A stretch of 64,000 nt of DNA from G965197715 sp965247615 (lineage in GTDB: Bacteria > Chloroflexota > Dehalococcoidia > Lucifugimonadales > UBA1127): NCBI GenBank assembly GCA_965247615.1, contig OZ252022.1:868001-932000 (forward strand), read 5' to 3'. Under the pieces are notes generated by a model. The model did not search any database. It was given only the letters and a program-made list of their open reading frames with translations, and was not told where the DNA came from. Both the position numbers and the translations under genes were made by a program. Positions 16,172 to 25,192 of this stretch are shown piece by piece (the first letter of the stretch is position 1; every line of letters begins with the position of its first letter).

Positions 16172-17980
16172 TTACTTGTCCAGCCAGACCGTAGCGTAAG
16201 AGGCAAAGGTGTTGTAGGTCAGGGTGGAAGGGTGGTATATGCCCTTCACATAGTCCCGGTAGGGTGTCAGGTCCACCCCCACGAAGGTCCTTATGCCAAG
16301 GACCTGGTCCCGCAGCACGTACTGCTCCATCTGGCGAATGACGTCTCGCCTTGCATCAAGGGTGGTCGCATTGGCCATTCGGTCCAGAAAGTCGGTCATC
16401 TTCGCGTCGTAGTGGACGACCTTGGCGTAGGGGCTCACGTCCTTGGCAGCCAGCGTCGTGATGAGGTCGTCCGGCGAGGTCCCGCCGACGCTGCCCTCGA
16501 CAGCGGCGTAGTTGCTCTCTGACACCTTCTGGTCGTGGGCGGCAACGTCCAAGAGATCAAGCTCCACGTTGGCGATGCCATTGAGGGCGCCCTGCCACCA
16601 CTCGGCCTTCTGGCCGAACGTCCGGGGCGCAAGCAGGCTGAAGGTCAGGCCGTCAGCGTAGCCGGCCTCGGCCATGAGACGCTTGGCCTCGGCCCGGTCT
16701 GCCTCTCTGGTGGCAGCGTTGTACCCTGGCCAGGTCAGCAGGTCCGGGTTCCACCAGTAGGAATCCCCCATCATGCCCGCCAGCTTGCCGAAGCCTCCTC
16801 CGAACACGTCCTTGGCCGACTCCCGGTCGACCCATAGGGAAATGGCGCGGCGCACCCGGATGTCGTTGAAGGGCGGTTCGGTCGTGTTGAAGCCGATGTT
16901 TGGGGAATCGCCGCCAGTCCTCTCACCAAGCCAGAAGCCGTCCCCCAGACTTGCCCTGTAGGCTGGGATCATCTCAGGCGGGACGTGGTAGCCCCTGGCC
17001 TTGATTCCGGTATCCAGGCGACCCGTGCGGAATGCCGCGTGGAAGGCGGACCCCTCCTTGATGATGAGGAAGTCCACGCCGTCCAGGTACGGCAACTGCT
17101 GGCCCTGCTCATCCGTCTCATAGTAGTCTTCGAACCGCCGGACCTCTATGGCCACACCCTTCTCGTAGGCACTGAACTTGAAGGGGCCGGTCCCAATGTA
17201 CTTCATGTCCACCGGCGACACGTCTACGTTCCCCGCGTTGATTTGCGGCTCCGCCAGGTGCTTGCCATGCTGGATGTAGATCCGGAAGAGGCCGACCTTG
17301 TCCAAGAAGAGGGGGTCCGGTCCGGCCAGGTTGAAGCGTACCTGGTTGCCGGGCAGGGTGTCCACGCTCTGGAGGTCCCCAAACCGCGACTTGTTCGTGC
17401 CCGGCTGCCGGGTCCTGTCGCCCACCGTGACGCCGTTCACGAAGAGGTCCGCCCAGTAGGCCGCGTCCTCCGCAGAGAACGCTTGTCCGTCGTGCCATAG
17501 GACGTTGTCACGGATCTTGAACGTCCAGACCGAGAAGTCGTCGCTGGCTTCCCAGCTCTCGGACAGCGCCGGACAGACTCTCAGCTCTTCGCCCCGGCAG
17601 GGCATCCCCAGGTTGCCGGGACCATAGATTGACGGGAGGATCAGCGTGTTGTTGTAGTTGGTGCTGCGCATGACGTCCCATGCCGCGGGCGGGTCGTCGC
17701 GGTGGCCAACTCGGAGGATGCCGCCGTACCTGGGCCCCTCGGCCGGGGCCTCCGGAGCAGGGGCGATCCGAGGCAACGAGTCCCCTGTGGTCGGTGGAAT
17801 GGACGGCGACTGAGGGTCCGCCGCAGGGGCCGCTGCCGCCGGCTGGGCCGCGGGCGCCGGCTGCTGGGGAGCTTGGACATCGCCCGCGGTAGTCGACCCC
17901 GCACAGGCGACTGCCAACAGGCTCAGAATCCCCAAAGCCCCGAACAAGACCATCCGGTATGGACCAATCCTACCCATCAT
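16172..17980 (-). CDS. ABC transporter substrate-binding lipoprotein, family 5 (peptide/nickel type)
   Basis: A 602-residue extracytoplasmic binding protein. The lipoprotein signal has an RMVLFGALG membrane core and a LLAVAC lipobox (Cys at about residue 26), followed by an Ala/Pro-rich tether to about residue 80. The SBP_bac_5 domain begins with GGILRVG and includes LPSIYGPG and LAESW-like LSESWEASDD. The start at 17980 has an AGAGGT ribosome site. No permease or ATPase gene is adjacent, so the cognate transporter is elsewhere or absent. Confidence 0.92.
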   Translation of the reverse strand: MMGRIGPYRMVLFGALGILSLLAVACAGSTTAGDVQAPQQPAPAAQPAAAAPAADPQSPSIPPTTGDSLPRIAPAPEAPAEGPRYGGILRVGHRDDPPAAWDVMRSTNYNNTLILPSIYGPGNLGMPCRGEELRVCPALSESWEASDDFSVWTFKIRDNVLWHDGQAFSAEDAAYWADLFVNGVTVGDRTRQPGTNKSRFGDLQSVDTLPGNQVRFNLAGPDPLFLDKVGLFRIYIQHGKHLAEPQINAGNVDVSPVDMKYIGTGPFKFSAYEKGVAIEVRRFEDYYETDEQGQQLPYLDGVDFLIIKEGSAFHAAFRTGRLDTGIKARGYHVPPEMIPAYRASLGDGFWLGERTGGDSPNIGFNTTEPPFNDIRVRRAISLWVDRESAKDVFGGGFGKLAGMMGDSYWWNPDLLTWPGYNAATREADRAEAKRLMAEAGYADGLTFSLLAPRTFGQKAEWWQGALNGIANVELDLLDVAAHDQKVSESNYAAVEGSVGGTSPDDLITTLAAKDVSPYAKVVHYDAKMTDFLDRMANATTLDARRDVIRQMEQYVLRDQVLGIRTFVGVDLTPYRDYVKGIYHPSTLTYNTFASYATVWLDK

Positions 17981-18112
17981 CTCACTACCTCTCTAACTTA
18001 GGAGCCAATTCTGCGCATCCATTGCTGTTGCTGTCTCGATACTGTGGGCCGAACCTTAGCTCGCGGGCGGCATGCGCCGCCGCTATCTGGCCCGGCACGC
18101 CTTCCGGGACCA

Positions 18113-18961
18113 TCAACCCAGTGTCAGCTTGTCCTGGCCGCCCTGCTTCTCGCGGTGGAGGAACCCCACCATCTCGTAGGCTATGCCCGCGTCTAGGGTC
18201 CGATTCAGCTGCTCCGCCACGGTTCTGTTCACGATGCGCTTGGTCCAGGCCAGCGGGTACGCCGCCCGCTGGAGCAGGCGCTGCACAATGTCATCAACCT
18301 TGCGGTCCAGCTCATCGGCGGGGACCGCGTAGTTGATCACTCCCATCCGGGCCAGCTCCGCGGCCGTGTAGGGCTGGGCAAGCATCAGGTATTCTTTCGC
18401 CTTAACGGGTGACATAAACAACGGGATCAGCGCCGCCCCGCCGTCCCCAGGCACGCTGGAGAACGAGTGACCGGCGGCCTTTGGCTGGCCGCCTTCGGTG
18501 AAGTTCAGGATGCCTCCCATGTGGTGGTCCATGAAGATGGCGTCTTCACGGGCGATGATAAGGTCGCTGGCGAACACGATGCTCTGTCCGAATCCCACCG
18601 CGTGGCCGTTCACCTTCGCTATAACTGGCTTCTCCATCTCGGCCATGACCTGGTGGCAGCGCACCAGGCTGCCGATCGACTGCCAGGTGCCCACGACATC
18701 GACCGCGGTCCGGCTTTCGTACTGTTCGGGGGTTGCTGGAAAGGCGAAGTGCTCGCCGGACCCCGTCAGGACCACGACGCGGATGCCATCGTCGGCCCGC
18801 AGCGCCTCCAGCACGCCCGCCAACTCCAGGTGTCGATTGCCCGACCTGCCGGTCTCCTTCCTCCTGGCGGCCACCTCATCGTGAGGGTAGATGGATATGG
18901 TGGCAACCTGCCCTTCCGTCAATACGCTCAGAGTTGTGTAGGTCGTGCTGTCCAATGTCAT
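18113..18961 (-). CDS. Enoyl-CoA hydratase/isomerase family protein
   Basis: A 282-residue crotonase-fold protein: VVVLTGSGEHFAF (oxyanion strand), KPVIAKVNGHAVGFGQSIV, and GQPKAAGHSFSSVPGDGG in the position of the second oxyanion loop. The catalytic Glu pair of true hydratases is not evident in the second motif, so the reaction could be an isomerisation or hydrolysis. The start at 18961 is preferred because an AGGAAG site lies within the codons of the alternative upstream ATG (18976). Confidence 0.82.
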   Translation of the reverse strand: MTLDSTTYTTLSVLTEGQVATISIYPHDEVAARRKETGRSGNRHLELAGVLEALRADDGIRVVVLTGSGEHFAFPATPEQYESRTAVDVVGTWQSIGSLVRCHQVMAEMEKPVIAKVNGHAVGFGQSIVFASDLIIAREDAIFMDHHMGGILNFTEGGQPKAAGHSFSSVPGDGGAALIPLFMSPVKAKEYLMLAQPYTAAELARMGVINYAVPADELDRKVDDIVQRLLQRAAYPLAWTKRIVNRTVAEQLNRTLDAGIAYEMVGFLHREKQGGQDKLTLG

Positions 18962-18972
18962 ATGACTTCCTA

Positions 18973-19022
18973 TCAAATCCCGAACAGGGCCCGGGGATTA
19001 TCTTCGAGGAAGATGCTCTGTC
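18973..19022 (-). pseudogene. C-terminal remnant of an amidohydrolase_2 paralog
   Basis: The minus strand reads DGQSIFLEDNPRALFGI then stop, closely matching the last 14 residues of the amidohydrolase at 20310 (KILEDNPRALYGI). An in-frame stop lies immediately upstream, so only the tail survives. It suggests that the amidohydrolase array once had another member here. Confidence 0.6.
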
Positions 19023-19161
19023 CGTCTTACTCCCCGCAGTGAGCCACTCTTTGGACCAGCTTGCAATCTCTTGGCACAGTGGCGGACTGCCAATCGGATT
19101 GCCGCCGCCCCGCCCATTCCGCCGCTGACCCCGGCAGGAACCTGGCCGGAGATGGCGCCGC

Positions 19162-20208
19162 CTACAGGCCGTAGAACTCGCGGGCGTTGTCGTCCAATAT
19201 CCGGGCCACAATCCGCGGCTCCACGCCGGCCTTCTGACGAAACTCCTCGACCGCATCGCCGTTGCTCGAAGCGGTTGAGCTTCCATAGCCGGTACCAAAG
19301 ACCAGCGCGCCCTCCCCCGAGTACTTGAGGATCTCCGGCATGTCATTCTTGGCGCTGCAGGTGACGTACGTACGGAACGCGGCAAACCCCTCAGCCGGCC
19401 AGTTCTGGCCCTTCGTCAGGCGGCGCTGCGCCTCCTTGACGATCCACGGCAGCCACTGGGCCCCCGCTCCCAGGACACCCCAGCGAAGCGTCGGGAACAG
19501 CCTTGGGAGCCGGCTCACGGTCAGCTGATGACAGAACACCACCGCTGGCATGTGGAATTGCCCAAAGCTATCCGCGTCCGTGTAGTCGGTCTGGTAGAGG
19601 TCGTAGTACCAGGCGTTGCCATTGCCGATGCGAACGACGATGGGCATGTTCAGCCGCTGAGCTTCTTCGTATAGCGGATAGAAGTAGGGGTCCGTGAGGA
19701 CCCTCTCTCCCTCTATGGACCGGAGAAGCACCCCCACCGCCCCGTGCTCTTTCCCAAAGCGCAACTCATCCAGCGCATCGGGAATTGTCGACACGGGGGG
19801 CACGCACGTCCAGCGTATGCGACCTCCGCCCTGCCGCCAGATGTCCGCCATCCAGTGGTTCCAGGCCCGGCAGACCGGCACGTCGACGTGGGGCTGGTCC
19901 GTGACCTGGCGCATAAACATCGTGCTGTGGAGGACCTGCACGTCAATCCCCGCGCTGTCCAGGAGCCGGATCCGCGCGCCTACGTCAGTCAACTCCGACT
20001 GCTCCCACGCGCTGCCTGGCGCTCGCGCTGGAACGGGCCACACGAACGCCTGGCTGCCGCCCACGCTGTTGAAGATTGCCCACGCGTGCGGCGTGGGATT
20101 CGCATCCGGGAGCTCGACCAACTGGGGGCGGTACCGATTGTCGGGCGGCTCCATGAAGTCCCACGTGCGCTCGTTCTCCACGACGGAGGCGTCGGCATCG
20201 ATGATCAC
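19162..20208 (-). CDS. Amidohydrolase_2 paralog with lost metal ligands (probable pseudoenzyme)
   Basis: A 348-residue open frame with clear similarity throughout to the neighbouring amidohydrolase at 20310 (shared WTCVPPV, LRFGKEHGAVGV, DPYFYP, FPTLRWG, QWLPW, WPAEGFAAFRTYV). Yet the ligand positions have changed: H8 to Ser (DADASVVE), H203 to R193 (VVRIGNGN), E256 to G247, D317 to G307 (FGTGYG) and H320 to S310. It probably cannot bind the catalytic metal. The start is GTG at 20208 with an AGAGG ribosome site. It may be a structural/regulatory homologue or in decay, although the frame is intact. Confidence 0.85.
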   Translation of the reverse strand: MIIDADASVVENERTWDFMEPPDNRYRPQLVELPDANPTPHAWAIFNSVGGSQAFVWPVPARAPGSAWEQSELTDVGARIRLLDSAGIDVQVLHSTMFMRQVTDQPHVDVPVCRAWNHWMADIWRQGGGRIRWTCVPPVSTIPDALDELRFGKEHGAVGVLLRSIEGERVLTDPYFYPLYEEAQRLNMPIVVRIGNGNAWYYDLYQTDYTDADSFGQFHMPAVVFCHQLTVSRLPRLFPTLRWGVLGAGAQWLPWIVKEAQRRLTKGQNWPAEGFAAFRTYVTCSAKNDMPEILKYSGEGALVFGTGYGSSTASSNGDAVEEFRQKAGVEPRIVARILDDNAREFYGL

Positions 20209-20309
20209 TGCACAAACCTCTCTGCTGGCTCTCGCTCTCGCAGGCTACAAATCGATCGGCGTCAACCTTAGCTCCACCGCCGCCCGTGCGTCTTCCGCCC
20301 GTTCCGGCG

Positions 20310-21386
20310 CTATATCCCGTACAGCGCCCGGGGATTGTCTTCGAGTATCTTCTGGACGGCGCGCGGCGTTAGCCCGGAGGTCTCCCGCAGGACGGAGAGC
20401 GCGTCGATCTCACTGGAGGTGTCCGTGTGACCGTAGTCGGTGCCGATCATCAGCACGTCCTCCCCCGCGTACTTGACGATCATTGGCAGGTCCTCGTTCG
20501 TCATGCAGCTCACGTAGGTCCGGAACGCCGAGAAACCCTCCGCGGGCCACTGCTGGCCACGGGCCTCGTATCGCTGCTGCGCCTCGTTGATGACCCAGGG
20601 CAGCCACTGGGCGCCGGCCTCGACGATGCCCCACCGCAGCGTGGGGAACCGGACGGGAAGCTCGCTCATCATCAGCTGGAGGCAGAACACCACCGGTGGG
20701 GCGTTGAACTGCGGGAGCGTGCCTACCGGGTCGGGCGTGTCGTACAGGTCGCTGAAGTGCGCGTTGCCGTTGCCTGTGTGGAGGACAATGGGCAGGTCGA
20801 GCCGTTGCGCCTCTTCGTAGAACGGGTAGAAATAGGGGTCGACCAGCGTCCGCTCCAGTTCGATGGCGCGCAGGCTGACCCCCACGGCGCCGTGCTCCTT
20901 GCCGAAGCGTATCTCTTCCAGCGCAGCGGGGATGTCGACGACGGGGGGCACGCAGGTCCAGCGTAGCCGCCCTTTGGCCTGCTCCCAGATATCGGCGAGC
21001 CACCTATTGTAGCCCCGGCAGATGGCCGCCTCACCCTCGAGACGGAAGGTGACGCGGTGGATGAAGAAGCTGTTGTGCAGGATCTCCACGTCGATACCCA
21101 GTTCGTCCATGTGCCCAAGCCTGCTCTGCACGTCCCGCAGCTCGCGGGCATCCTGCCGGGTGACCACGTTGCGTCCCAACTCGTCGGAGATCTCGCCAAG
21201 CTCGCTTTCGGACTTGGTCGCGTTGTTGACCCGGAAGCGGACCTTGCCGTCGACGAACCACACGAAGGGGCGGGGTTGCGCGTTGGGCAGGGCGACCAAC
21301 TGCGGCCGGTACTTCCAGTCCGCCGGATCGACAAACTCCCAGGTGCGCTCGGTCTCCACGACGTGGGCGTCTGCATCGATGATCAT
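20310..21386 (-). CDS. Amidohydrolase_2 family metal-dependent hydrolase
   Basis: A 358-residue amidohydrolase with the ligand set intact: DADAHVVE (H8), VLHTGNGN (H203), RWGIVEAGAQW (E256), IGTDYGHTD (D317, H320). It is the probable active partner or parent of the degenerate copy immediately downstream, from which it is separated by 101 bases. The start at 21386 follows a GGGGAG ribosome site. The substrate is unknown; relatives act on aromatic or phthalate-type intermediates. Confidence 0.9.
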   Translation of the reverse strand: MIIDADAHVVETERTWEFVDPADWKYRPQLVALPNAQPRPFVWFVDGKVRFRVNNATKSESELGEISDELGRNVVTRQDARELRDVQSRLGHMDELGIDVEILHNSFFIHRVTFRLEGEAAICRGYNRWLADIWEQAKGRLRWTCVPPVVDIPAALEEIRFGKEHGAVGVSLRAIELERTLVDPYFYPFYEEAQRLDLPIVLHTGNGNAHFSDLYDTPDPVGTLPQFNAPPVVFCLQLMMSELPVRFPTLRWGIVEAGAQWLPWVINEAQQRYEARGQQWPAEGFSAFRTYVSCMTNEDLPMIVKYAGEDVLMIGTDYGHTDTSSEIDALSVLRETSGLTPRAVQKILEDNPRALYGI

Positions 21387-21608
21387 GGTCTGCACTCCCC
21401 TTCTTCCCACGGCTCTTCGTCCCTGGCCGTGGACTCTGGATGCTCGCGGTCGAGCGTAGCCGAACTCGAAGGTACACACCGCCGCCTAGGGGCGACCGGC
21501 AGACAGCCGTGCCCTTCGCCAGGCGACGGTGCGTTGTCGACGGTTATAGCACCGCGGGTGGGGCATGTCAAATCCCAAGCTTTCGCCGACTGTGCCCGCC
21601 CAAGGTGC

Positions 21609-22319
21609 TCAGAACCCCAGGCCGCGCTCCTTGAGGCTGACGTGGCCCCGTTGCGCCAGGACGATATGGTCCAGCAGCTCGATGTCCAGGAGCCGGCCCG
21701 CCTCCACCAGCTGTCCCGTCACCCGTGCGTCCTCCTCGCTGGGCGTGGGGTCCCCCGACGGGTGGTTGTGCACCACGATAATCGAAGGACAGTTCTCACG
21801 AACGGCGTGCTTGAACACCTCTCCGACCCGGACCAGGGCGCTGCTCACGTTGCCCCGGTACACCTCCTCGATGCCCACCACCTGGTTGCGCGTGTTGAGC
21901 AGAAGGACGCGCAGACTCTCCTGATCCAGCAGCGACATCTCCGCGCTGAGCATGTTGGAGACGTCGTTGGGGTTGGCAATTGTCCGCCGCTCCTCTGTGC
22001 CCAGGGCGCCCAGCCGCTTGCCAATCTCCAGCGCTGCCAGGACCTGAGCCACCTTTGCTTCCCCCATGCCCCGGTTCCGGGCCAGCTCCTGAAAGCCCAC
22101 TCGCGCCAGCCCGCCCAGCCCGTTGTGGGCCGAGAGCAGCCGCGTTGCCATGCTCACCACATTCTCGGCGCTTGTCCCCGTCCCCAGGAGGATCGCCAGC
22201 AGCTCCGCGTTGCTGAGGAATTGGGGCCCGTGGTCCCGGAGCCGCTCCCGGGGTCGCTCACCCTGAGGCATGTCACGGATGCGCGGTTGATAGGGGACCG
22301 GGCGCCGATGCTCCGTCAT
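21609..22319 (-). CDS. radC: RadC/JAMM-domain protein
   Basis: A 236-residue protein with N-terminal helix-hairpin-helix region (RERLRDHGPQFLSNAELLA) and a C-terminal JAMM/MPN+ metalloprotease-like domain carrying HNHPSGDPTPSEED. RadC is widespread, but its DNA-repair role is disputed. The JAMM zinc ligands (two His, one Asp) are all present. Confidence 0.95.
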   Translation of the reverse strand: MTEHRRPVPYQPRIRDMPQGERPRERLRDHGPQFLSNAELLAILLGTGTSAENVVSMATRLLSAHNGLGGLARVGFQELARNRGMGEAKVAQVLAALEIGKRLGALGTEERRTIANPNDVSNMLSAEMSLLDQESLRVLLLNTRNQVVGIEEVYRGNVSSALVRVGEVFKHAVRENCPSIIVVHNHPSGDPTPSEEDARVTGQLVEAGRLLDIELLDHIVLAQRGHVSLKERGLGF

Positions 22320-22502
22320 GGGGGGGGGCCTCCAGGGTCCATAGTGCGCTGCGAAGATAGGCGGCTGGGGTCAGACCATTGACCCCCGTTCGGGCGGCGG
22401 CCTTGTGACCGGAGTGAGGCAGACATACAATGGGGCCGGTAGGCCTTGGTTCAAGGCAGGGAGGCTGACCCCGGAGGGGACAGCTGAGGGAGTTGCTGTG
22501 CC

Positions 22503-22733
22503 GTGGCTGCTACAAAGAAGACAAGATGGATGGGGCGCAAGGAAGATGGTTTGATCGAGGAGGTGCTGGCCGCCAGCGCCGCCCTGACTGCTCTTGGTGT
22601 CCTGATCGCCCTTCTCTACTGGCTGATAATAGGTCTTTCTCCGTGGCCCTTCTTGGTGCTGGGAGAGATCGGCGGGTTTGGCTTTGGCATAGCAGTACTG
22701 GCAGCCACATCACCCAAGCGCCGCCGCCGCTGA
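22503..22733 (+). CDS. Small two-helix membrane protein
   Basis: A 76-residue hypothetical protein with a charged N-terminus, two hydrophobic segments (about 22-46 and 49-68, VLIALLYWLIIGL and FGFGIAVLAA) and a terminal KRRRR. The start is GTG at 22503 with a GAGGGAG site 13 bases upstream. No family is recognised. It lies between radC and the ribosomal region, on the opposite strand to both. Confidence 0.6.
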   Translation: MAATKKTRWMGRKEDGLIEEVLAASAALTALGVLIALLYWLIIGLSPWPFLVLGEIGGFGFGIAVLAATSPKRRRR

Positions 22734-22786
22734 ACCCCAAAGTGCCTCGTTAGACCCTTCCGCCCTTCTGCAGGGGCCCCGGACGC

Positions 22787-23113
22787 TTACGCGGAGGTCG
22801 GATCCGGACGGTCTTCGGCATCTTCCTCGCCCGCTCCCACCGCAGCGCCTTCCGCGGCCGCCTCGCCCTCTGCCGCCGCCGCAGCCTCCTCTTGGCACGA
22901 CTGGCAGACGAAGGCGTCTCCCTGCTCCATGGCTATGCCCACCGGGACGTTGCGCTTCCGCTTGCACACAGAGCACACGGCCGCGGCCATAGGGGTATCG
23001 CCCGTTCGGCTCGGCTCCTGATCGTACCCGCGGAATCCCGTATAGTCGGGGTTGGCGCGCCTCGCGGAGAGGATGCGCTCGCGGTCCTTGCGTCGGCTCA
23101 AGATACACCGCAC
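22787..23113 (-). CDS. Small zinc-ribbon protein with acidic Ala/Glu-rich tail
   Basis: A CSVC...CQSC pair forms a probable zinc ribbon, followed by a low-complexity AAAAEGEAAAEG tail. Third-codon positions are strongly GC upstream of the internal ATG (22990), so a longer start (GTG at 23113, or TTG at 23101) is likely. With the longer start the protein is 108 residues, with the shorter 67. It lies where rpoB would be expected downstream of rplL in many genomes. Function unknown. Confidence 0.6.
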   Translation of the reverse strand: MRCILSRRKDRERILSARRANPDYTGFRGYDQEPSRTGDTPMAAAVCSVCKRKRNVPVGIAMEQGDAFVCQSCQEEAAAAAEGEAAAEGAAVGAGEEDAEDRPDPTSA

Positions 23114-23188
23114 TTCCCTCCCGGTGCGCCTATACGCGCAGGCGCATCACATGGCGTCCGTAAGGGCGCACCGGGGGCTTGAGAGTCT

Positions 23189-23581
23189 CTACTGGACAGC
23201 CGCCTTGGCTCCGGCGGATTCCAGCTTCTCCTTGATGGACTGGGCCTCTTCCTTGGTGATGCCCTCCTGGACGGCCTTGGGGGCCGCCTCCACCAGGTCC
23301 TTGGCCTCCTTCAGGCCCAGGCTGGTGACCTCTCGGACAGCCTTGATGACATTCACCTTGTTGGCGCCGAAGTCCTGGAGGATGATGTCGAACTCCGTCT
23401 GCTCCTCTTCCGGTTCGGCGGCTTGCGCGCTGGCAGCCGGCATCGCTGCGAATGATGCAACCGCGACGGGCGCGGCAGCGGAAACGCCAAACTTGTCTTC
23501 AAGCTCCTTGACCAGCCACGCCAGGTCCAGAGCAGGAAGCTGCAGAATCTCCTCTACCAGCTCTTCCTTTGTGATTGCCAT
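23189..23581 (-). CDS. rplL: Ribosomal protein bL12 (L7/L12)
   Basis: A 130-residue stalk protein: N-terminal dimerisation helix (EELVEEILQLPALDLAWLVKELE), Ala-rich hinge, and the C-terminal domain with KVNVIKAVREVTSLGLKEAKDLVE, which contacts translation factors. It follows rplJ by 71 bases. Confidence 0.97.
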   Translation of the reverse strand: MAITKEELVEEILQLPALDLAWLVKELEDKFGVSAAAPVAVASFAAMPAASAQAAEPEEEQTEFDIILQDFGANKVNVIKAVREVTSLGLKEAKDLVEAAPKAVQEGITKEEAQSIKEKLESAGAKAAVQ

Positions 23582-23652
23582 CGCGAGTCCTCCTTTGACC
23601 TTTCTTATTGCCTATGAAACCATGCGGCGATCCCCAGCTTGCGCCAGGGCTG

Positions 23653-24216
23653 CTAGGCGTCTGCCTCCTCCATCTGTTCGAGGCGACGCTGCATTACCGT
23701 AACCAACCCCTGATTGGGGCTGTTCAACACCGTGACAACCCGCTGTGCCGGTGCGTTGAGCCCAGAGACCAGCCGGGTCATGAGCCCCGCCAACTGTCCT
23801 ATGAACTGCGCGGCCAACACGGGGCGAGGAGGCAGGTCAGCCAGGGTTGTCACTCCGTTGGGGCCCAGAACCTCACGATCGATGACGACGCCGTGAACGG
23901 TCAGGGGGAGGCGGGAGGCACGAAGGTACTCGTTGAGGGCCTGCGCGGCCTCCACAGGGTCAGCGTATCCCAGCACCAGGCCGGTGGCCCCCTGCAGCAG
24001 CCCCTTGATCTGTGGACGGCCAATCTCCTCCGCCGCAATGGCCGTCACCGTGTTCTTGACGACGCGGTACTCGATCCCCTTCTGCCGGAGGGCGCGGCGC
24101 AGGCTCGTCATGGCCTCGCCGTTCAATCCGGTGAAGCTGGTGCCGATGACCACGGAGCTCCTAGAGAGGAGATCCTTCAGCTGCGCAACAGCTTCCACAT
24201 TCTTCTGAGATGGCAT
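23653..24216 (-). CDS. rplJ: Ribosomal protein uL10
   Basis: A 187-residue base of the ribosomal stalk, with the N-terminal rRNA-binding domain (LKDLLSRSSVVIGTSFTGLNG, YRVVKNTVTA) and a C-terminal helix for L12 dimers. Its 240-base upstream leader probably carries the L10-L12 autoregulatory structure. Confidence 0.96.
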   Translation of the reverse strand: MPSQKNVEAVAQLKDLLSRSSVVIGTSFTGLNGEAMTSLRRALRQKGIEYRVVKNTVTAIAAEEIGRPQIKGLLQGATGLVLGYADPVEAAQALNEYLRASRLPLTVHGVVIDREVLGPNGVTTLADLPPRPVLAAQFIGQLAGLMTRLVSGLNAPAQRVVTVLNSPNQGLVTVMQRRLEQMEEADA

Positions 24217-24456
24217 CTACTGCTCCCTTCAGCCAGGGACGGATTCCGGGACCGGAGCTCCAAAACAAAGGCCCTGGCCGCAGACCAGGGCATCGACGCA
24301 TTGCTGCGTTCGACAACTGCCTCGGTGGGCGTCAGTACATTACGGCCCAAGGCCACCCACTGTCTGCGGCGTGCTTTCTATTCTACTCGAGGGAGCGCTA
24401 GCTGGGAAGCCGCCCCGCTGGATCCCACTTGGCTGTGTTGCTCCCTCACCGCGGAG
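24217..24456 (-). promoter_or_regulatory. Candidate L10 leader of rplJL
   Basis: The 240-base rplA-rplJ gap has the position and size of the ribosomal L10 leader. It includes a 7-bp hairpin GCCCTGG/CCAGGGC at 24271-24291 with a 7-base loop and several GC-rich inverted segments. In other bacteria the L10(L12)4 complex binds this leader to repress translation. I have not been able to match the full consensus. Confidence 0.5.
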
Positions 24457-25191
24457 CTACTGGACGCGCAGCGCCTGGGCCAGCGCGAGGTCCAGCTTGG
24501 CGCTCGGCCCCATGGACGTGGACAGGTGGATGGCCTTGTATAGCTGGCCCTTCACCCCGTCGGGGCGGGCCCTGGTCACGGTGTCCAAGACCAGGGCCAG
24601 GTTGTCCCTCAGGTCGCTCGTCGCAAAGCTGACCTTGCCTATTGGGCTGTGGATGTTCGCCGTGCGGTCCATGCGAAGCTCCACGCGGCCCCCCTTCGCC
24701 TCCCGGACCGCGCGGGGCACGTCCTGCGGCTGCACGACAGTCCCCGTGCGTGGGTTCGGCATGAGGCCTCGGCGCCCCAGGACCCGGCCCAATCTGCCAA
24801 TCTTGCCCATCATGTCCTGCGTTGCCACGGCCACATCGAACTCCACCCAGCCGTCCTTTTCGATCCGCTGGATGATCTCGTCATCGCCAATGTAGTCGGC
24901 CCCGGCCTCTCTCGCCGCTGCCGCAACGGGCCCCTGGACAAAGGCCAACACACGCTGGGGCTTTCCCGTGCCGTGTGGAAGCAGGGCGATGGTGCGGATG
25001 AGCTGGTCGGCGTGGCGCGGGTCCGCGTTGGTGCGGATATGCACCTCCACCGTCTCGTCGAAGTTAGCCTGAGAAGCCTCCTGCAAGAGCTGGATGGCCT
25101 CCTCGGGCGCGTACGCCATGTTGGAGTCGAACCGCTGGGCCGCTGCCCGGTAACGCTTCCCGCCTTTGGTAACGGTTGTGCCGGTGGTCAA
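24457..25191 (-). CDS. rplA: Ribosomal protein uL1
   Basis: A 244-residue L1 protein with GKRYR near the N-terminus, NADPRHADQLIRTIALLPHGTGK and MGKIGRLGRVLGRRGLMPNPRTGTV. The start is probably TTG at 25191, one base past the rplK stop, with a GGAGGAAGGG ribosome site inside the rplK end. The alternative TTG at 25209 would overlap rplK. Confidence 0.96.
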   Translation of the reverse strand: MTTGTTVTKGGKRYRAAAQRFDSNMAYAPEEAIQLLQEASQANFDETVEVHIRTNADPRHADQLIRTIALLPHGTGKPQRVLAFVQGPVAAAAREAGADYIGDDEIIQRIEKDGWVEFDVAVATQDMMGKIGRLGRVLGRRGLMPNPRTGTVVQPQDVPRAVREAKGGRVELRMDRTANIHSPIGKVSFATSDLRDNLALVLDTVTRARPDGVKGQLYKAIHLSTSMGPSAKLDLALAQALRVQ

Positions 25192-25192
25192 C

